Origin: Streptomyces scabiei 87.22
Lineage (GTDB): Bacteria; Actinomycetota; Actinomycetes; Streptomycetales; Streptomycetaceae
Length of the DNA stretch: 64,000 nt
NCBI RefSeq assembly: GCF_000091305.1
Contig: NC_013929.1
Coordinates: 8,556,001-8,620,000, forward strand
Direction: 5' to 3'
Both the position numbers and the translations under genes were made by a program. Positions within the stretch are counted from its first letter, which is position 1. Every line of letters begins with the position of its first letter. The notes under the pieces are model-generated. The model had not been told where the DNA came from. It worked only from the letters and a program-made list of their open reading frames with translations, and searched no databases. Positions 35,583 to 45,655 of this stretch are shown here, piece after piece.

Positions 35583-36035
35583 ATGAGCGCAGACCAGATG
35601 TCGATCGGCGAGATGCTCGCCGCCACCGTGCCGATGGCCAGGACCCTGAAGCTGGAGTTCCTGGAGACCACGCCGGAGAAGGCCGTGGTGTCCCTGCCCG
35701 ACCAGGGCGAGTTCCACAACCACGTCGGCGGGCCGCACGCCGGTGCGATGTTCACGCTGGGCGAGTCGGCGAGCGGGGCGATCGTGCTCGCCGCGTTCGG
35801 GGACCAGCTCTCCCGGGCCGTGCCCCTCGCCGTCAGTGCGGAGATCGCGTACCGCAAGCTGGCGATGGGCCCCGTCACGGCCACCGCCACCCTGGGGCGC
35901 CCCGCTGCCGAGGTCGTCGCCGAACTCGACGCCGGGCGGCGCCCCGAGTTCCCCGTCGCGGTCGCCCTCCAGCGCGCCGACGGCGCCGTGACGGGCGAGA
36001 TGACCGTGGTGTGGACCCTGCGCCCCAACGCCTGA
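35583..36035 (+). CDS. DUF4442 hotdog-fold protein (thioesterase-like)
   Basis: The 150-residue product fits DUF4442: a single hotdog domain with GEFHNHVGGPHAGAMFTLGESASG, whose His and Glu match thioesterase active-site positions, and the VSAEIAYRKLAMGPVTATA strand pair. It probably hydrolyses or binds acyl-CoA. TAACAT ends 6 nt before the ATG, suggesting leaderless expression. Confidence 0.78.
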   Translation: MSADQMSIGEMLAATVPMARTLKLEFLETTPEKAVVSLPDQGEFHNHVGGPHAGAMFTLGESASGAIVLAAFGDQLSRAVPLAVSAEIAYRKLAMGPVTATATLGRPAAEVVAELDAGRRPEFPVAVALQRADGAVTGEMTVVWTLRPNA

Positions 36036-36173
36036 TCCGCACCCGATCCCCACCCGGCCCTCACCTCCTCGGCCGCCGCGACGCGCCCGGTGCGACCGTG
36101 CGCGCCGAGCGACGATGCCGTCCGCGGGACAACCCGGAGGGCTCCGTCGCCGTCCGAGTAAGCGGGTAGGCTT

Positions 36174-36209
36174 CCCCGGCGTGCGCTCCGTCGCGAGCGC
36201 ACGCCGGGG
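36174..36209 (+). terminator. strong hairpin in front of dedA
   Basis: CCCCGGCGTGCGCTC and GAGCGCACGCCGGGG form a perfect 15-bp stem with the loop CGTCGC, followed by GCCTTTG. It can end the DUF4442 transcript. A TAGGCT hexamer lies directly upstream (36167-36172), so if that is a promoter the hairpin is instead the first element of the dedA leader, 16 nt from its ribosome binding site. Confidence 0.7.
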
Positions 36210-36241
36210 GCCTTTGAACCGCTACACGGGAGGAACCGGTC

Positions 36242-36892
36242 TTGCACGTCCAGGAGTGGCTCGAAACAGTGCCCCCGCTCGCCGTCTATCTGCTGGTGGG
36301 GCTGGTCATCGGCCTGGAGAGCCTGGGCATCCCGCTGCCGGGCGAGATCATCCTGGTCTCCTCGGCGCTGCTCGCCTCCCAGCACGGTGAGATCGACCCG
36401 TTCGTCCTGGGCGCCTGCGCCACCGCCGGGGCGATCATCGGTGACTCCATCGGCTACGCGATCGGCCGCAAGGGCGGCCGCCCGCTGCTGGCCAAGCTCA
36501 ACCGGCGGTTCCCCAAGCACTTCAGTGAGGGCAATATCGCCGTCGCCGAGCGCTCGTTCGACCGCTGGGGCATGTGGGCGGTCTTCTTCGGCCGGTTCAT
36601 CGCCCTCCTGCGCATCTTCGCCGGCCCTCTCGCCGGTGTCCTGCAGATGCCCTACTGGCGTTTCCTCGTCGCCAACGTGCTCGGCGGCATCCTCTGGGCC
36701 GGCGGCACCACGGCCGTCATCTACTACGTCGGAATCGTCGCCGAGGCATGGCTCAAGCGCTTCTCCTGGCTGGGCCTGGTCCTCGCCGTCCTCATCGGCG
36801 TCACGTCGATGCTGGTGATCAAGCGCAAGGCGAAGAAGGCGGCGGAAGCGGCGGAGAGGCCGGAAGGGGACCTGGTCCCCGCCGACTCCTGA
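36242..36892 (+). CDS. DedA-family membrane protein
   Basis: The 216-residue protein starts with TTG after GGGAGGA. It has four to six transmembrane helices and the DedA signatures ESLGIPLPGEIILV, GDSIGYAIGRKGGR and FFGRFIALLRIFAGPLAGVLQMP. DedA proteins act as lipid transporters or scramblases (undecaprenyl phosphate or phospholipid) and support envelope integrity. The presence of uppP and a TVP38 relative nearby is consistent with an envelope theme, though they are separate transcripts. Confidence 0.9.
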   Translation: MHVQEWLETVPPLAVYLLVGLVIGLESLGIPLPGEIILVSSALLASQHGEIDPFVLGACATAGAIIGDSIGYAIGRKGGRPLLAKLNRRFPKHFSEGNIAVAERSFDRWGMWAVFFGRFIALLRIFAGPLAGVLQMPYWRFLVANVLGGILWAGGTTAVIYYVGIVAEAWLKRFSWLGLVLAVLIGVTSMLVIKRKAKKAAEAAERPEGDLVPADS

Positions 36893-36938
36893 GAGGCGCG
36901 GCGCCGCACGCCTGTGCCGCGCCCGCCCCGCGTACGGC

Positions 36939-37481
36939 CTAAGCGCCGTACTCGTCCTGTGCTTCCCGGTGGGCCGCGGCCAGTTCCGTGTAGTGCGTGC
37001 CGTTCAGGGTCACCAGCTCGCGTTCCTCCTCGGTGAGCGGGCGCTTCACCTTGGCCGGAACCCCCGCGACCAGCGAGCCCGGCGGGACCCGCATCCCCTG
37101 CGGGACCAGTGCCTGCGCGGCCACCAGTGACCCGGCTCCGATCACCGCGCCGTTCAGTACCGTCGCGCCCATGCCGATCAGGCAGTCGTCCTCGACGGTC
37201 GCCCCGTGCACCACCGCGTTGTGCCCGATGGAGACCCGCGCGCCGATCGAGACCGGGAACCCGGGGTCGACGTGCAGCGTGCAGTTGTCCTGGACGTTGG
37301 CGTCCGCGCCGATCACGATGGGCTCGAACTCGGCCCGCAGCACGGCCCCGTACCAGACGCTCGACCCCGGCCGCAGCGTCACATCCCCGATCACCACGGA
37401 CGTGGGGGAGACGAACGCGGCCTCCTCCACATCCGGCTTGTTGCCGCCGAACGTCGTGATCAGGGCCCGCTGCCGGTTCAT
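36939..37481 (-). CDS. gamma-carbonic-anhydrase-like hexapeptide protein
   Basis: The 180-residue product forms a left-handed beta-helix. Three metal-ligand histidines of the gamma class are visible in NCTLHVDPG, SIGHNAVVHG. It resembles PaaY/YrdA-type carnitine or carbonic anhydrase relatives, often zinc-bound trimers. AGGAGG before ATG 37481 fixes the start. It is divergent from the acyltransferase gene (131 bp). Confidence 0.85.
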   Translation of the reverse strand: MNRQRALITTFGGNKPDVEEAAFVSPTSVVIGDVTLRPGSSVWYGAVLRAEFEPIVIGADANVQDNCTLHVDPGFPVSIGARVSIGHNAVVHGATVEDDCLIGMGATVLNGAVIGAGSLVAAQALVPQGMRVPPGSLVAGVPAKVKRPLTEEERELVTLNGTHYTELAAAHREAQDEYGA

Positions 37482-37611
37482 CGCCGCCTCCTGGTGATGG
37501 GTGCGGATCAGTCCGCACCCGCACCGTAAGCCATGGCACGCGCATCCCGTGGGGTGAAGATCACAGCCGTACGGCGTCATGCGGGTGCGGCGCGGTGAGT
37601 ACCGTGAGCGG

Positions 37612-38358
37612 GTGCCGAAAAGCAAGAACACGTTCTCGTCCTGGCGGGGCCGCCTCGTGCAGCGCGCCGTCCACGCGGGCTGGGCGTGGCTGCAGCGCAC
37701 GGGGTCGGTGACGGCCGACCGCCCCGGCCGCTTCCGCTTCGGCGCGATGGGAACGGGTACCAGACTCGCCTTCCCGCTCGGCACGGTCTTCGGTGAACCG
37801 TGGATCCAGCTCGGCTCCCACTGCATCATCGGCGAGCAGGTCACCCTCACCGCCGGGCTGATGCCCGATCTGGAGCTCGGCGCGGAACCGATCCTGCGCA
37901 TCGGCGACGGTGTCGTCCTCGGCCGGGGCAGCCATGTCATCGCCGACACCACCGTCACCATCGGCAGCGACTGCTACTTCGGCCCGTACGTGTACGTGAC
38001 GTCCACGAACCACTCCTACGACGACCCGCACGAGCCGATCGGCAAGCAGTGGCCGCGGATGGACCCCGTGTCCATCGGACCGGGCTGCTGGATCGGCACG
38101 GGTGCGGTGATCCTCCCCGGCGCACGGATCGGACGGAACGTGGTCGTGGCCGCGGGAGCCGTGGTGCGGGGGGCGGTGCCGGACCACTCGGTGGTGGCGG
38201 GGGCACCCGCGCGGGTCGTGCGGCGCTGGGATCCCGTCGAGGGGTGGCAGCCGCCGATCCGGACGCCCGCGCCGGTGCCGATACCCGACGGGGTCACGCC
38301 GGAGCAGTTGCTGGCCCTGGCCGAGTGGGACGCGGAGGGCGCGGGGGAGTCCGCCTAG
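37612..38358 (+). CDS. hexapeptide-repeat acyltransferase
   Basis: The 248-residue protein has LbH repeats (IQLGSHCIIGEQVTL, RIGDGVVLGRGSHVIADTTVTIGSDC) and a catalytic loop TNHSYDDPHEPIG with the expected His, then GPGCWIGTGAVILPGARIG. It should move an acetyl or other acyl group from CoA to a sugar or similar acceptor. TACCGT lies 6 nt before GTG 37612, indicating a leaderless message and this start. Confidence 0.85.
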   Translation: MPKSKNTFSSWRGRLVQRAVHAGWAWLQRTGSVTADRPGRFRFGAMGTGTRLAFPLGTVFGEPWIQLGSHCIIGEQVTLTAGLMPDLELGAEPILRIGDGVVLGRGSHVIADTTVTIGSDCYFGPYVYVTSTNHSYDDPHEPIGKQWPRMDPVSIGPGCWIGTGAVILPGARIGRNVVVAAGAVVRGAVPDHSVVAGAPARVVRRWDPVEGWQPPIRTPAPVPIPDGVTPEQLLALAEWDAEGAGESA

Positions 38359-38461
38359 GTGATCAAGGCCCGGCCCCGCGCAGTACAGTTCGGTGCGTGT
38401 CCGGTGCCCCCCGTCGCGGCGCCTCGCGGTCAACCTCTCCATGCAAACCATTGGACGGAAC

Positions 38462-39034
38462 GTGTCGGATCTCGATCTGCTGACCCAGTCCCTGGCACGC
38501 AACGTCAAGCGCTGGCGCACCGAGCGGGGGTTCACGCTGGACGCCCTCGCGTCCCGCGCCGGCGTCAGCCGCGGCATGCTCATCCAGATCGAGCAGGCCC
38601 GCACCAACCCCAGCATCGGCACCGTCGTGAAGATCGGGGACGCGCTCGGGGTCAGCATCACCACCCTGCTGGACTACGAGCGGGGCCCCAGGGTCCGGAT
38701 CGTGCCGGCCGAGCAGGTGGTCCGGCTCTGGCACACCGAGGCGGGCAGCCACAGCAAACTGCTGGCCGGTGCGGAGGCACCCGGCCCGCTGGAGATGTGG
38801 GACTGGCTGCTGATGCCCGGCGAGGGCAGCCGGTCCGACCCGCACCCCGTGGGGACGGTCGAGATCGCCCATGTCACCGAGGGCGAGCTGACCCTCACCG
38901 TCGAGGGCGCGGAGTACCGGGTGCCGGCCGGCGCGAGTGTCACCTTCGAGGCCAACGCGGCGCACGAGTACGCGAACCGGGCGGACGTGCCGACCCGGAT
39001 GGTGCTGACGGTGTCGGTCCCGGCCGTGCACTGA
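38462..39034 (+). CDS. XRE-family regulator with cupin domain
   Basis: This 190-residue protein has an N-terminal helix-turn-helix (FTLDALASRAGVSRGMLIQIEQARTNPSIGTVVKIGDALG) and a C-terminal cupin (about 110-185) that binds a small molecule. Such HTH_3-cupin regulators often control amine or amino-acid use. GTG 38462 has GGACGGAAC just before it; ATG 38441 in frame is possible. TACAGT at 38386-38391 would give a leader of about 65 nt. Confidence 0.85.
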   Translation: MSDLDLLTQSLARNVKRWRTERGFTLDALASRAGVSRGMLIQIEQARTNPSIGTVVKIGDALGVSITTLLDYERGPRVRIVPAEQVVRLWHTEAGSHSKLLAGAEAPGPLEMWDWLLMPGEGSRSDPHPVGTVEIAHVTEGELTLTVEGAEYRVPAGASVTFEANAAHEYANRADVPTRMVLTVSVPAVH

Positions 39035-39125
39035 GCGCACGTCCCGGCCGTGCGCCGAGCGCACCTCCCGGCCTGCGTCGCATGGCCGTCCCGGCCGCCC
39101 GCCGCCCTTTGTTACCGTGCGGCCC

Positions 39126-39683
39126 ATGCGCGCACCCATCGGAGACTTCGACCACGCCACCCCCGCCCCCGACTGCCTCGACGACCTCGTGGGTCCGGTC
39201 TCCGACGCCGTGCGCGACTGGTCCGGCAGCGTGCCCGCCGACCGGATCCTGTACGTCGAGACGGACCCGGAGTGGGCCGACACCGCCGTGTTCGTCCAGC
39301 ACTACGGGCAGGACCTGCTCGACACCTCCGCGAACTGCGTGGTCGTCGCGGGCAGGCGGGGCGGCGAGTCGAGCCTGGCCGCGTGTGTCGTGCTCTCCAC
39401 CACCCGCGTCGACGTCAACGGTGTGGTCCGCCGCCGGCTCGGCGCCCGCAAGGCGTCCTTCGCGTCGATGGAGACGGCCACCGGGGAGACCGGGATGGAG
39501 TACGGCGGCATCACCCCGGTCGGGCTGCCCGCGTCGTGGCCGGTCCTGGTGGACTCCGCCGTGGTCGACCTGCCGTACGTCCTGGTCGGCAGCGGACGGC
39601 GGCGCGGCAAACTGCTGGTGCCCGGGAAGGTCTTCGCGGAACTGCCCAACGCGGTCGTGCTGGAGGGGCTGGGCGTCGTCTGA
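39126..39683 (+). CDS. YbaK/EbsC-family aminoacyl-tRNA deacylase
   Basis: The 185-residue product has the YbaK fold, with VVAGRRGGESSLAACVVLSTTRVDVNGVVRRRLGARKASFAS carrying the conserved Lys and EYGGITPVGLPASWPVLVD. Members hydrolyse misacylated tRNAs (for example Ala- or Cys-tRNA-Pro). TACCGT 7 nt before ATG 39126 supports the start. Confidence 0.8.
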   Translation: MRAPIGDFDHATPAPDCLDDLVGPVSDAVRDWSGSVPADRILYVETDPEWADTAVFVQHYGQDLLDTSANCVVVAGRRGGESSLAACVVLSTTRVDVNGVVRRRLGARKASFASMETATGETGMEYGGITPVGLPASWPVLVDSAVVDLPYVLVGSGRRRGKLLVPGKVFAELPNAVVLEGLGVV

Positions 39684-39776
39684 CCGGCCGCCCGCCGGGG
39701 GAGGCGGGTGCCGGAACGCCGACGCCGGGCCCCGGGCACGCGGCCCGGGACCCGGCGTCGTACGACAGGCTGCCGG

Positions 39777-40337
39777 TCAGGCGGCGACGGTGCCGGCCTG
39801 GGAGCCGAGCTGCTCCAGGACCTCGGTCAGACCGGTGACGACCTCGGCGTCGTCCGCCGGGTGGGTCTCGGCGAAGCGGACGACCGAGCCGGGGATGGAG
39901 AGCTTGGCGTCCTCCAGGACCGTGGCGCCGGCGATACCGAGGGCCTTGCGGGTCTCGTCCTGCGCCCACACGCCGCCGAACTGGCCGAACGCGGTGCCGA
40001 CCACGGCGACCGGCTTGCCGGTGAAGGAGCCGGCGCCGTACGGACGCGACAGCCAGTCGATGGCGTTCTTCAGGACGGCCGGGATGGTGCCGTTGTACTC
40101 GGGGGAGAAGAGCAGGAAGCCGTCGACCTGGTTGGCGGCCTCACGCAGACGGGCGGCGGTGGCCGGAAGGGCGGCCTCGGTGTCGATGTCCTCGTTGTAG
40201 AACGGGACGTCGGCCAGGCCCTCGTACAGCTCGATCGTGACGCCTTCCGGGGCGTGCTTCACAGCGGCCTCGGCGAGCTGGCGGTTGTGCGAACCGGCGC
40301 GAAGGCTGCCGACGAGCGCGAGGATGCGTACGGACAT
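39777..40337 (-). CDS. NAD(P)H-dependent FMN reductase
   Basis: The 186-residue flavodoxin-like protein has the phosphate loop GSLRAGSHNRQLAE and SPEYNGTIPAVLKNAIDWLSRP, typical of NADPH-dependent FMN/azo/chromate reductases. It would reduce FMN or quinones and may detoxify electrophiles. TAGGAG before ATG 40337 fixes the start. It is divergent from a TetR gene and the two share operators at 40379-40427. Confidence 0.9.
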   Translation of the reverse strand: MSVRILALVGSLRAGSHNRQLAEAAVKHAPEGVTIELYEGLADVPFYNEDIDTEAALPATAARLREAANQVDGFLLFSPEYNGTIPAVLKNAIDWLSRPYGAGSFTGKPVAVVGTAFGQFGGVWAQDETRKALGIAGATVLEDAKLSIPGSVVRFAETHPADDAEVVTGLTEVLEQLGSQAGTVAA

Positions 40338-40378
40338 GAGCTGACTCCTAGTAAGGGCGAGCACTGGGAAGAGCTAAG

Positions 40379-40427
40379 CGGACCGGGGTCCGTTCAAATT
40401 TGTAGCAGCTATCCGGACCGGGGTCCA
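40379..40427. promoter_or_regulatory. two copies of a TetR-type operator between the FMN reductase and tetR
   Basis: CGGACCGGGGTCCG (40379-40392) and CGGACCGGGGTCCA (40414-40427) are near-identical palindromes 35 bp apart, centred on GGAC-CGGG-GTCC. The right copy overlaps the -35 region of the tetR promoter (its -10 is TACGCT 40446-40451). The left copy lies between a TTGAAC (minus strand, 40397-40392) and a TAGCTC -10 for the reductase. A single TetR dimer species could therefore repress both genes. Confidence 0.75.
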
Positions 40428-40457
40428 CTTCTCTGTGGTGAGCGTTACGCTCATTTC

Positions 40458-41114
40458 ATGAAAGAGTCGCTGCCGCCCTTTCCGGCGCCTCAGGACCCCG
40501 ACCCCCTCGACGGACTGCTGAACCTCGCCATCACCGCCCCCGAACCGCCCCGACTGCGCGCGGACGCGGCCCGCAACCGCACCCGGCTGCTGGAGGTGGC
40601 CGCCCGGCTGGCGGCCGACGGGGGCGCCGCCAAGCTGACCATGGAAGCCGTGGCGACCGCCGCCGAAGTGGGCAAGGGCACCGTCTTCCGGCGGTTCGGC
40701 GACCGGACCGGGCTGATGTTCGCGCTCCTCGACCATCACGAGCGGGAGCTGCAGGCCGCCTTCCTCACCGGCCCGCCGCCCCTCGGGCCCGACGCGCCGC
40801 CCGTCGACCGGCTCCGGGCCTTCGGTGTGGCGGTGGTCCGCCACGAGTACGCCCACCGCGACCTCTACCTGGCCGCCGGCGCGGACGTCTCACGCCGGCA
40901 CACCAGCCCGGCCAACCAGCTCCGCCTGGGCCACCTGTGCATGCTGCTGCGCCGCGCCGGGGCGGCCGGCGACATCGAGCTGCTGGCGCAGACCCTGCTG
41001 GGGTTCCTGGACATCGGCCTGGTCGACCATCTCGTGGAGCGCCGGGGGATGTCCCTCGAACGGCTGGAGCGGGGCTGGGCGGACCTGGTGGAGCGGTTGG
41101 TCGTGACCGCGTAG
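40458..41114 (+). CDS. TetR-family transcriptional regulator
   Basis: The 218-residue regulator has the helix-turn-helix at about residues 50-80 (LTMEAVATAAEVGKGTVFRRFGDRTGL) and a helical ligand domain. TACGCT ends 6 nt before the ATG, so the message is probably leaderless. Divergent placement and the paired operators point to control of the FMN reductase and itself, probably relieved by an oxidant, quinone or similar ligand. Confidence 0.88.
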   Translation: MKESLPPFPAPQDPDPLDGLLNLAITAPEPPRLRADAARNRTRLLEVAARLAADGGAAKLTMEAVATAAEVGKGTVFRRFGDRTGLMFALLDHHERELQAAFLTGPPPLGPDAPPVDRLRAFGVAVVRHEYAHRDLYLAAGADVSRRHTSPANQLRLGHLCMLLRRAGAAGDIELLAQTLLGFLDIGLVDHLVERRGMSLERLERGWADLVERLVVTA

Positions 41115-41230
41115 CCGCAGGGAGCCTCAGGGAGCCGTAAGGACATCGGGACAGTCAAAGCGACCGCTTGGTAACTTGGAGGGCGGGTGTCGGGGAGCGG
41201 CCTCGTACGCCGGGTGAGGGGACGGGCCAC

Positions 41231-42162
<932 letters not shown>

Positions 42163-42166
<4 letters not shown>

Positions 42167-43719
42167 GCGCCGGCGCCCGTGACGCGAGCGGTACGACGTC
42201 CGGCTCCGCGCTGGCCGACCGGCTGACCGCGTTCGTACGGGCGTTGCGCGGCCACGGGATACGGATCGGGCCGGGCGAGACCGTGGACGCGGCGGCCGTC
42301 CTTGAGGTGCTGGGCCTCGCCGACCGGGAGCGGATCCGGGAGGGGCTCGCGGCGGCGCTGCTGCGCGCAGACGGCCAGCGTGCCGTGTTCGACGCGGCCT
42401 TCGAGCTGTACTTCCCGCTGGGGGTGGGGGAGTTGGCGGCGGCGCGCGGTACGGCCGCCGGGGACCGGGACGAGCTGCGCGACCGGCTCGCCGAGGCCCT
42501 GGCCGCGAACGACACGGCGGCCCTCACCCGACTCGCCGCCGAGGCCGTGGAGATGCTCGGCCGTTACGGGACGCCGGGCGCGGACGGCTGGTCGGCCCAC
42601 CAGACCCTGGACCGCCTTCGTCCGCAGACACTGCTGGCGCGGATCCTGGCGGGTGCGCGCGCGGACGGAGGGGAGGGCGCCGGTGCCCCGGGTCCGGGAG
42701 GCGGCGGCGGGTTCCGCATGGGATTCGGCGGCGGATTCGGGTTCGGCGCGGGTACGGGAGCGGGTGCGGGCATGGGTGCGGGTGCGCGGTCCGCCACGGG
42801 TTCGGGTTCCGGTGCCGGCTCGGGGCTCGGTGCCGGCGGGTTCACCGACCGGCTGGACGCCGACGAGATCCGGCGCCGTATCGAGGACTTCCGGAAGCGG
42901 GTGGGCACCGAGGCACGGCGGCGGGTCGCCGAGCGGCGCGGAGCGGAGACGATCGCCCAGCGGGGCATCGCCCGCGGCGCCGACCAGGTCGACTTCCTCG
43001 TCGCGAGCCGCGAGCAGCTCGTCGAACTACGCGGTACCGTCCAGCCGTTGGCCCGTAAGCTCGCGACCCGGCTGGCCGCCCGGCGGCGCAGGGCCGCGCG
43101 CGGCCAGATCGACATCCGGCGCACGCTCCGGCGCTCGCTGTCCACCGGGGGTGTGCCGCTGCGCCCGGCGTACCGGCGGCATCGGCCGGCACGTCCGGAG
43201 ATCGTGCTGCTGTGCGACGTGTCGGGATCGGTCGCCGGGTTCGCGAACTTCACGATGCTGCTGGTCCAGGCGATGCGGGACCAGTTCAGCAAGGTGCGGG
43301 TGTACGCGTTCGTCAATCGCGTCGACGAGGTCACCCGGCTCGTCACCAACGGCGAGGCCGATCCCGCCGGACTCGGCCGCCGGATCGCCGACGAGGCCGC
43401 GGTCTCCGGCTGGCACGGCAGCAGCGACTACGGTTCCGCGCTCGGGGAGTTCGCCGAGCGCCACCTCGACGCGATCGGCCCGCGTACGTCCGTGATCGTG
43501 CTCGGGGACGCCCGCACCAACGGGTTCGACCCGCGCGCGGACGCACTGCATCGCATCGCCGCCCGCGCCCGCCGCGTCCACTGGCTGAACCCCGAGTCGC
43601 CCGAACAGTGGGGCACGGGCGACTCCGCCGCCCTCGTGTACGCCGAGATCGTCGACATGCACGCCTGCCGGAACGCCCGGCGGCTCGGGGAGCTGGTGAC
43701 CCGACTGCTGCCGGTGTGA
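42163..43719 (+). CDS. CoxE-like VWA-domain protein with glycine-rich linker
   Basis: The 518-residue protein has an N-terminal CoxE-type helical region (LTAFVRALRGHGIRIGPGET), a Gly/Ala/Ser-rich segment at about residues 165-225 (GGGFRMGFGGGFGFGAGTG), a helical Arg-rich part, and a C-terminal VWA domain with the MIDAS motif DVSGS, and SGWHGSSDYG. It partners the coupled MoxR ATPase, as in cox clusters of carbon monoxide or other molybdo-enzymes, but no such enzyme is in this window. The glycine-rich insert of about 60 residues is unusual and probably flexible. Confidence 0.85.
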
Positions 43720-43741
43720 GGCGTACGGGGCCGCCCGGCCC

Positions 43742-44110
43742 TCACCCCCGGCCGGTGTCGATCACGCAGAAGCGATTGCCCTCCGGGTCGGCCAGGACGA
43801 CGAAGTCGGCGCCCGGCGGGTAGGAGTCCCACGCGACGCGCCGTGCGCCGAGACCCAGCAGCCGCTCGACCTCCGCGGCCTGATCCTCGGCGTTGCCCGC
43901 GTACAGGTCCAGATGGACCCGCGGGCGCTCCTGCACCGGGGTCTCGCTGAAGCCGATGGAGAGCTGGACGCCGGTGCCCCGCGGGTGCACCAGGACGACC
44001 CAGTCGTCCTCCGGCTCCTCACGCGGGACGAACCCGAGGGCCTGTGTCCAGAACACGGTGGCCCGCCGTACGTCGGACGCGCCCATCACCACGGAACCGA
44101 TGCTCAGCAT
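43742..44110 (-). CDS. VOC-family (glyoxalase-like) protein
   Basis: The 122-residue protein has the two beta-alpha-beta-beta-beta modules of the vicinal oxygen chelate fold (MGASDVRRATVFWTQALGFVP ... FVVLADPEGNRFCVID). Glu in DPEGN is a common metal ligand. It may act as glyoxalase, dioxygenase or binding protein; the reaction is not predictable. ATG 44110 matches the usual N terminus. Confidence 0.82.
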   Translation of the reverse strand: MLSIGSVVMGASDVRRATVFWTQALGFVPREEPEDDWVVLVHPRGTGVQLSIGFSETPVQERPRVHLDLYAGNAEDQAAEVERLLGLGARRVAWDSYPPGADFVVLADPEGNRFCVIDTGRG

Positions 44111-44187
44111 GGTCCGATTCTCGCCCCTGCGGATCCGCCGCACTGCGGCGATCCTGGAGACAGACCTCGACCTCAGGAGGTGCGCCC

Positions 44188-45114
44188 ATGTTCCGCACCG
44201 TCACCGTGGGTATCGACGGTTCGCGCGAGAGCCTGGCAGCCGCCGAGTGGGCGGCCCGGGAGGCGCGGCTCCGGGCCCTGCCGTTGCGGCTGGTCAACGT
44301 CTGGGAGCCGGTTCCCGAGCCGATGGGCCGGGAGCCGGTGCTGGGGGTGGCGACGGAGCCGGGCGACTCGGGGGAGACCGGTGTCGGGAGGGTGCTGCGG
44401 GAGGCCGCCGACGGGATACGGCTGCGGCACCCCGGGCTCGACCCGGGAGTGGAGCAGTTGACGGGTCGGGCGAGCGAGGAGCTGGTGCGGGTCGCGCACG
44501 AAGGGGACCTGCTGGTGCTGGGTTCCCGCGGGCTGAGCGGGCTCGCGGGGTTTCTGCTCGGCTCGGTCGGGCTGCACGTCGTCGCGCACACCGAGCGGCC
44601 GGTGGTGCTCGTGCGGGCGGAGGAGCAGGCCGCGGACGAGCACGCGCCGGGCGCCACCGGGACGCCGTCCGCCCTGGCACCGTTCCGGCCCGTCGTGCTC
44701 GGGCTGGACACCGTACAGCCCGACCACACCCTGATCCGGTTCGCGTTCGAGGCGGCGGAGGTGCGGGGAGCGCCGTTGCGGATACTGCACGACTGGCGGC
44801 CGCCCCCGCACTCCGGACTGCGGGAGAGGCCCGGTCTGGAGGCCGATCTCGACGCGGACGTGGGCGAGGTGGAGGCGGGCACGCTGCACGAGGTGCTGGT
44901 GCCGTGGCGGCGGGAGTTCCCGGGGGTCGAGGTGGTGGAGGAGTCACGGCGGGGGAAGGCGGCGGAGCATCTGCTGGAGGCGTCCCGGGACGCTTCGCTC
45001 GTCGTGGTCGGGCGGCGGGTGCGGCATTCGCCGGTGGGGGCGCACGTCGGGCCGGTCGTGCACGCGCTGCTGCATCACGCGGGGGTGCCGGTGGTGGTCG
45101 TCGCGCACCAGTGA
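44188..45114 (+). CDS. universal stress protein, two UspA domains
   Basis: The 308-residue product has two tandem UspA domains. The first contains VGIDGSRESLAAAEWA and the ATP-loop GSRGLSGLAGFLLGSVG; the second has VGRRVRHSPVGAHVGPVVHALL. AGGAGG at 44175-44180 fixes the start. Such tandem Usp proteins bind ATP and help survival in stationary phase or anoxia. Confidence 0.92.
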   Translation: MFRTVTVGIDGSRESLAAAEWAAREARLRALPLRLVNVWEPVPEPMGREPVLGVATEPGDSGETGVGRVLREAADGIRLRHPGLDPGVEQLTGRASEELVRVAHEGDLLVLGSRGLSGLAGFLLGSVGLHVVAHTERPVVLVRAEEQAADEHAPGATGTPSALAPFRPVVLGLDTVQPDHTLIRFAFEAAEVRGAPLRILHDWRPPPHSGLRERPGLEADLDADVGEVEAGTLHEVLVPWRREFPGVEVVEESRRGKAAEHLLEASRDASLVVVGRRVRHSPVGAHVGPVVHALLHHAGVPVVVVAHQ

Positions 45115-45238
45115 GGCCGGTGGGCCCTGTCGCGTGGTGGACGTTCTTGAGTGGTGGACCTTGTCGTCCGGTCGCCCGAGCCCCGGGGCGCACCGGAGGA
45201 AGGCGCCGCGCTCCCGGGGCGGGGGCCCACCGGCCGGT

Positions 45239-45655
45239 TCAGGCGTCGGCGGGCAGACGGGGGATCTCTATCGCCGGGCAGCGGTCCATGATCATGTCCA
45301 GCCCCGCCGCGCGGGTGCGCCGGTAGGCCGCCTCGTCGACGACGCCGAGCTGGAACCAGACCGCCTTGGCACCGATGCGGGCGGCCTCGTCGGCGACGGG
45401 GCCCGCGAGGTCGCTGTTGACGAAGACGTCGACGACGTCCACGGGGAAGGGGATGTCGGACAGCGAGGCGTAGCCCTGTTCGCCGTGGACCGTCTCGGCC
45501 CTGGGGTGCACCGGGACGACACGCTTGCCGTAGCGCCGCAGGACCTCCGCGACGCCGTACGCCGCGCGGCCGCGGTTGCCGGACAGGCCGACGACGGCCC
45601 AGGTCTCGCCGAGTTCCGTGAGGACCTTGCGGATCGTGTCGGGGTCGCCGTACAT
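45239..45655 (-). CDS. CoA-binding protein, YccU type
   Basis: The 138-residue single Rossmann domain has VVGLSGNRGRAAYGVAEVLRRYG and VPVHPRAETVHGEQGYASLSDIP, which match the CoA_binding_2 family, and ends IMDRCPAIEIPRL. It binds CoA-like nucleotides; cellular role unknown. GAAGGAGA before ATG 45655 fixes the start. Confidence 0.88.
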   Translation of the reverse strand: MYGDPDTIRKVLTELGETWAVVGLSGNRGRAAYGVAEVLRRYGKRVVPVHPRAETVHGEQGYASLSDIPFPVDVVDVFVNSDLAGPVADEAARIGAKAVWFQLGVVDEAAYRRTRAAGLDMIMDRCPAIEIPRLPADA

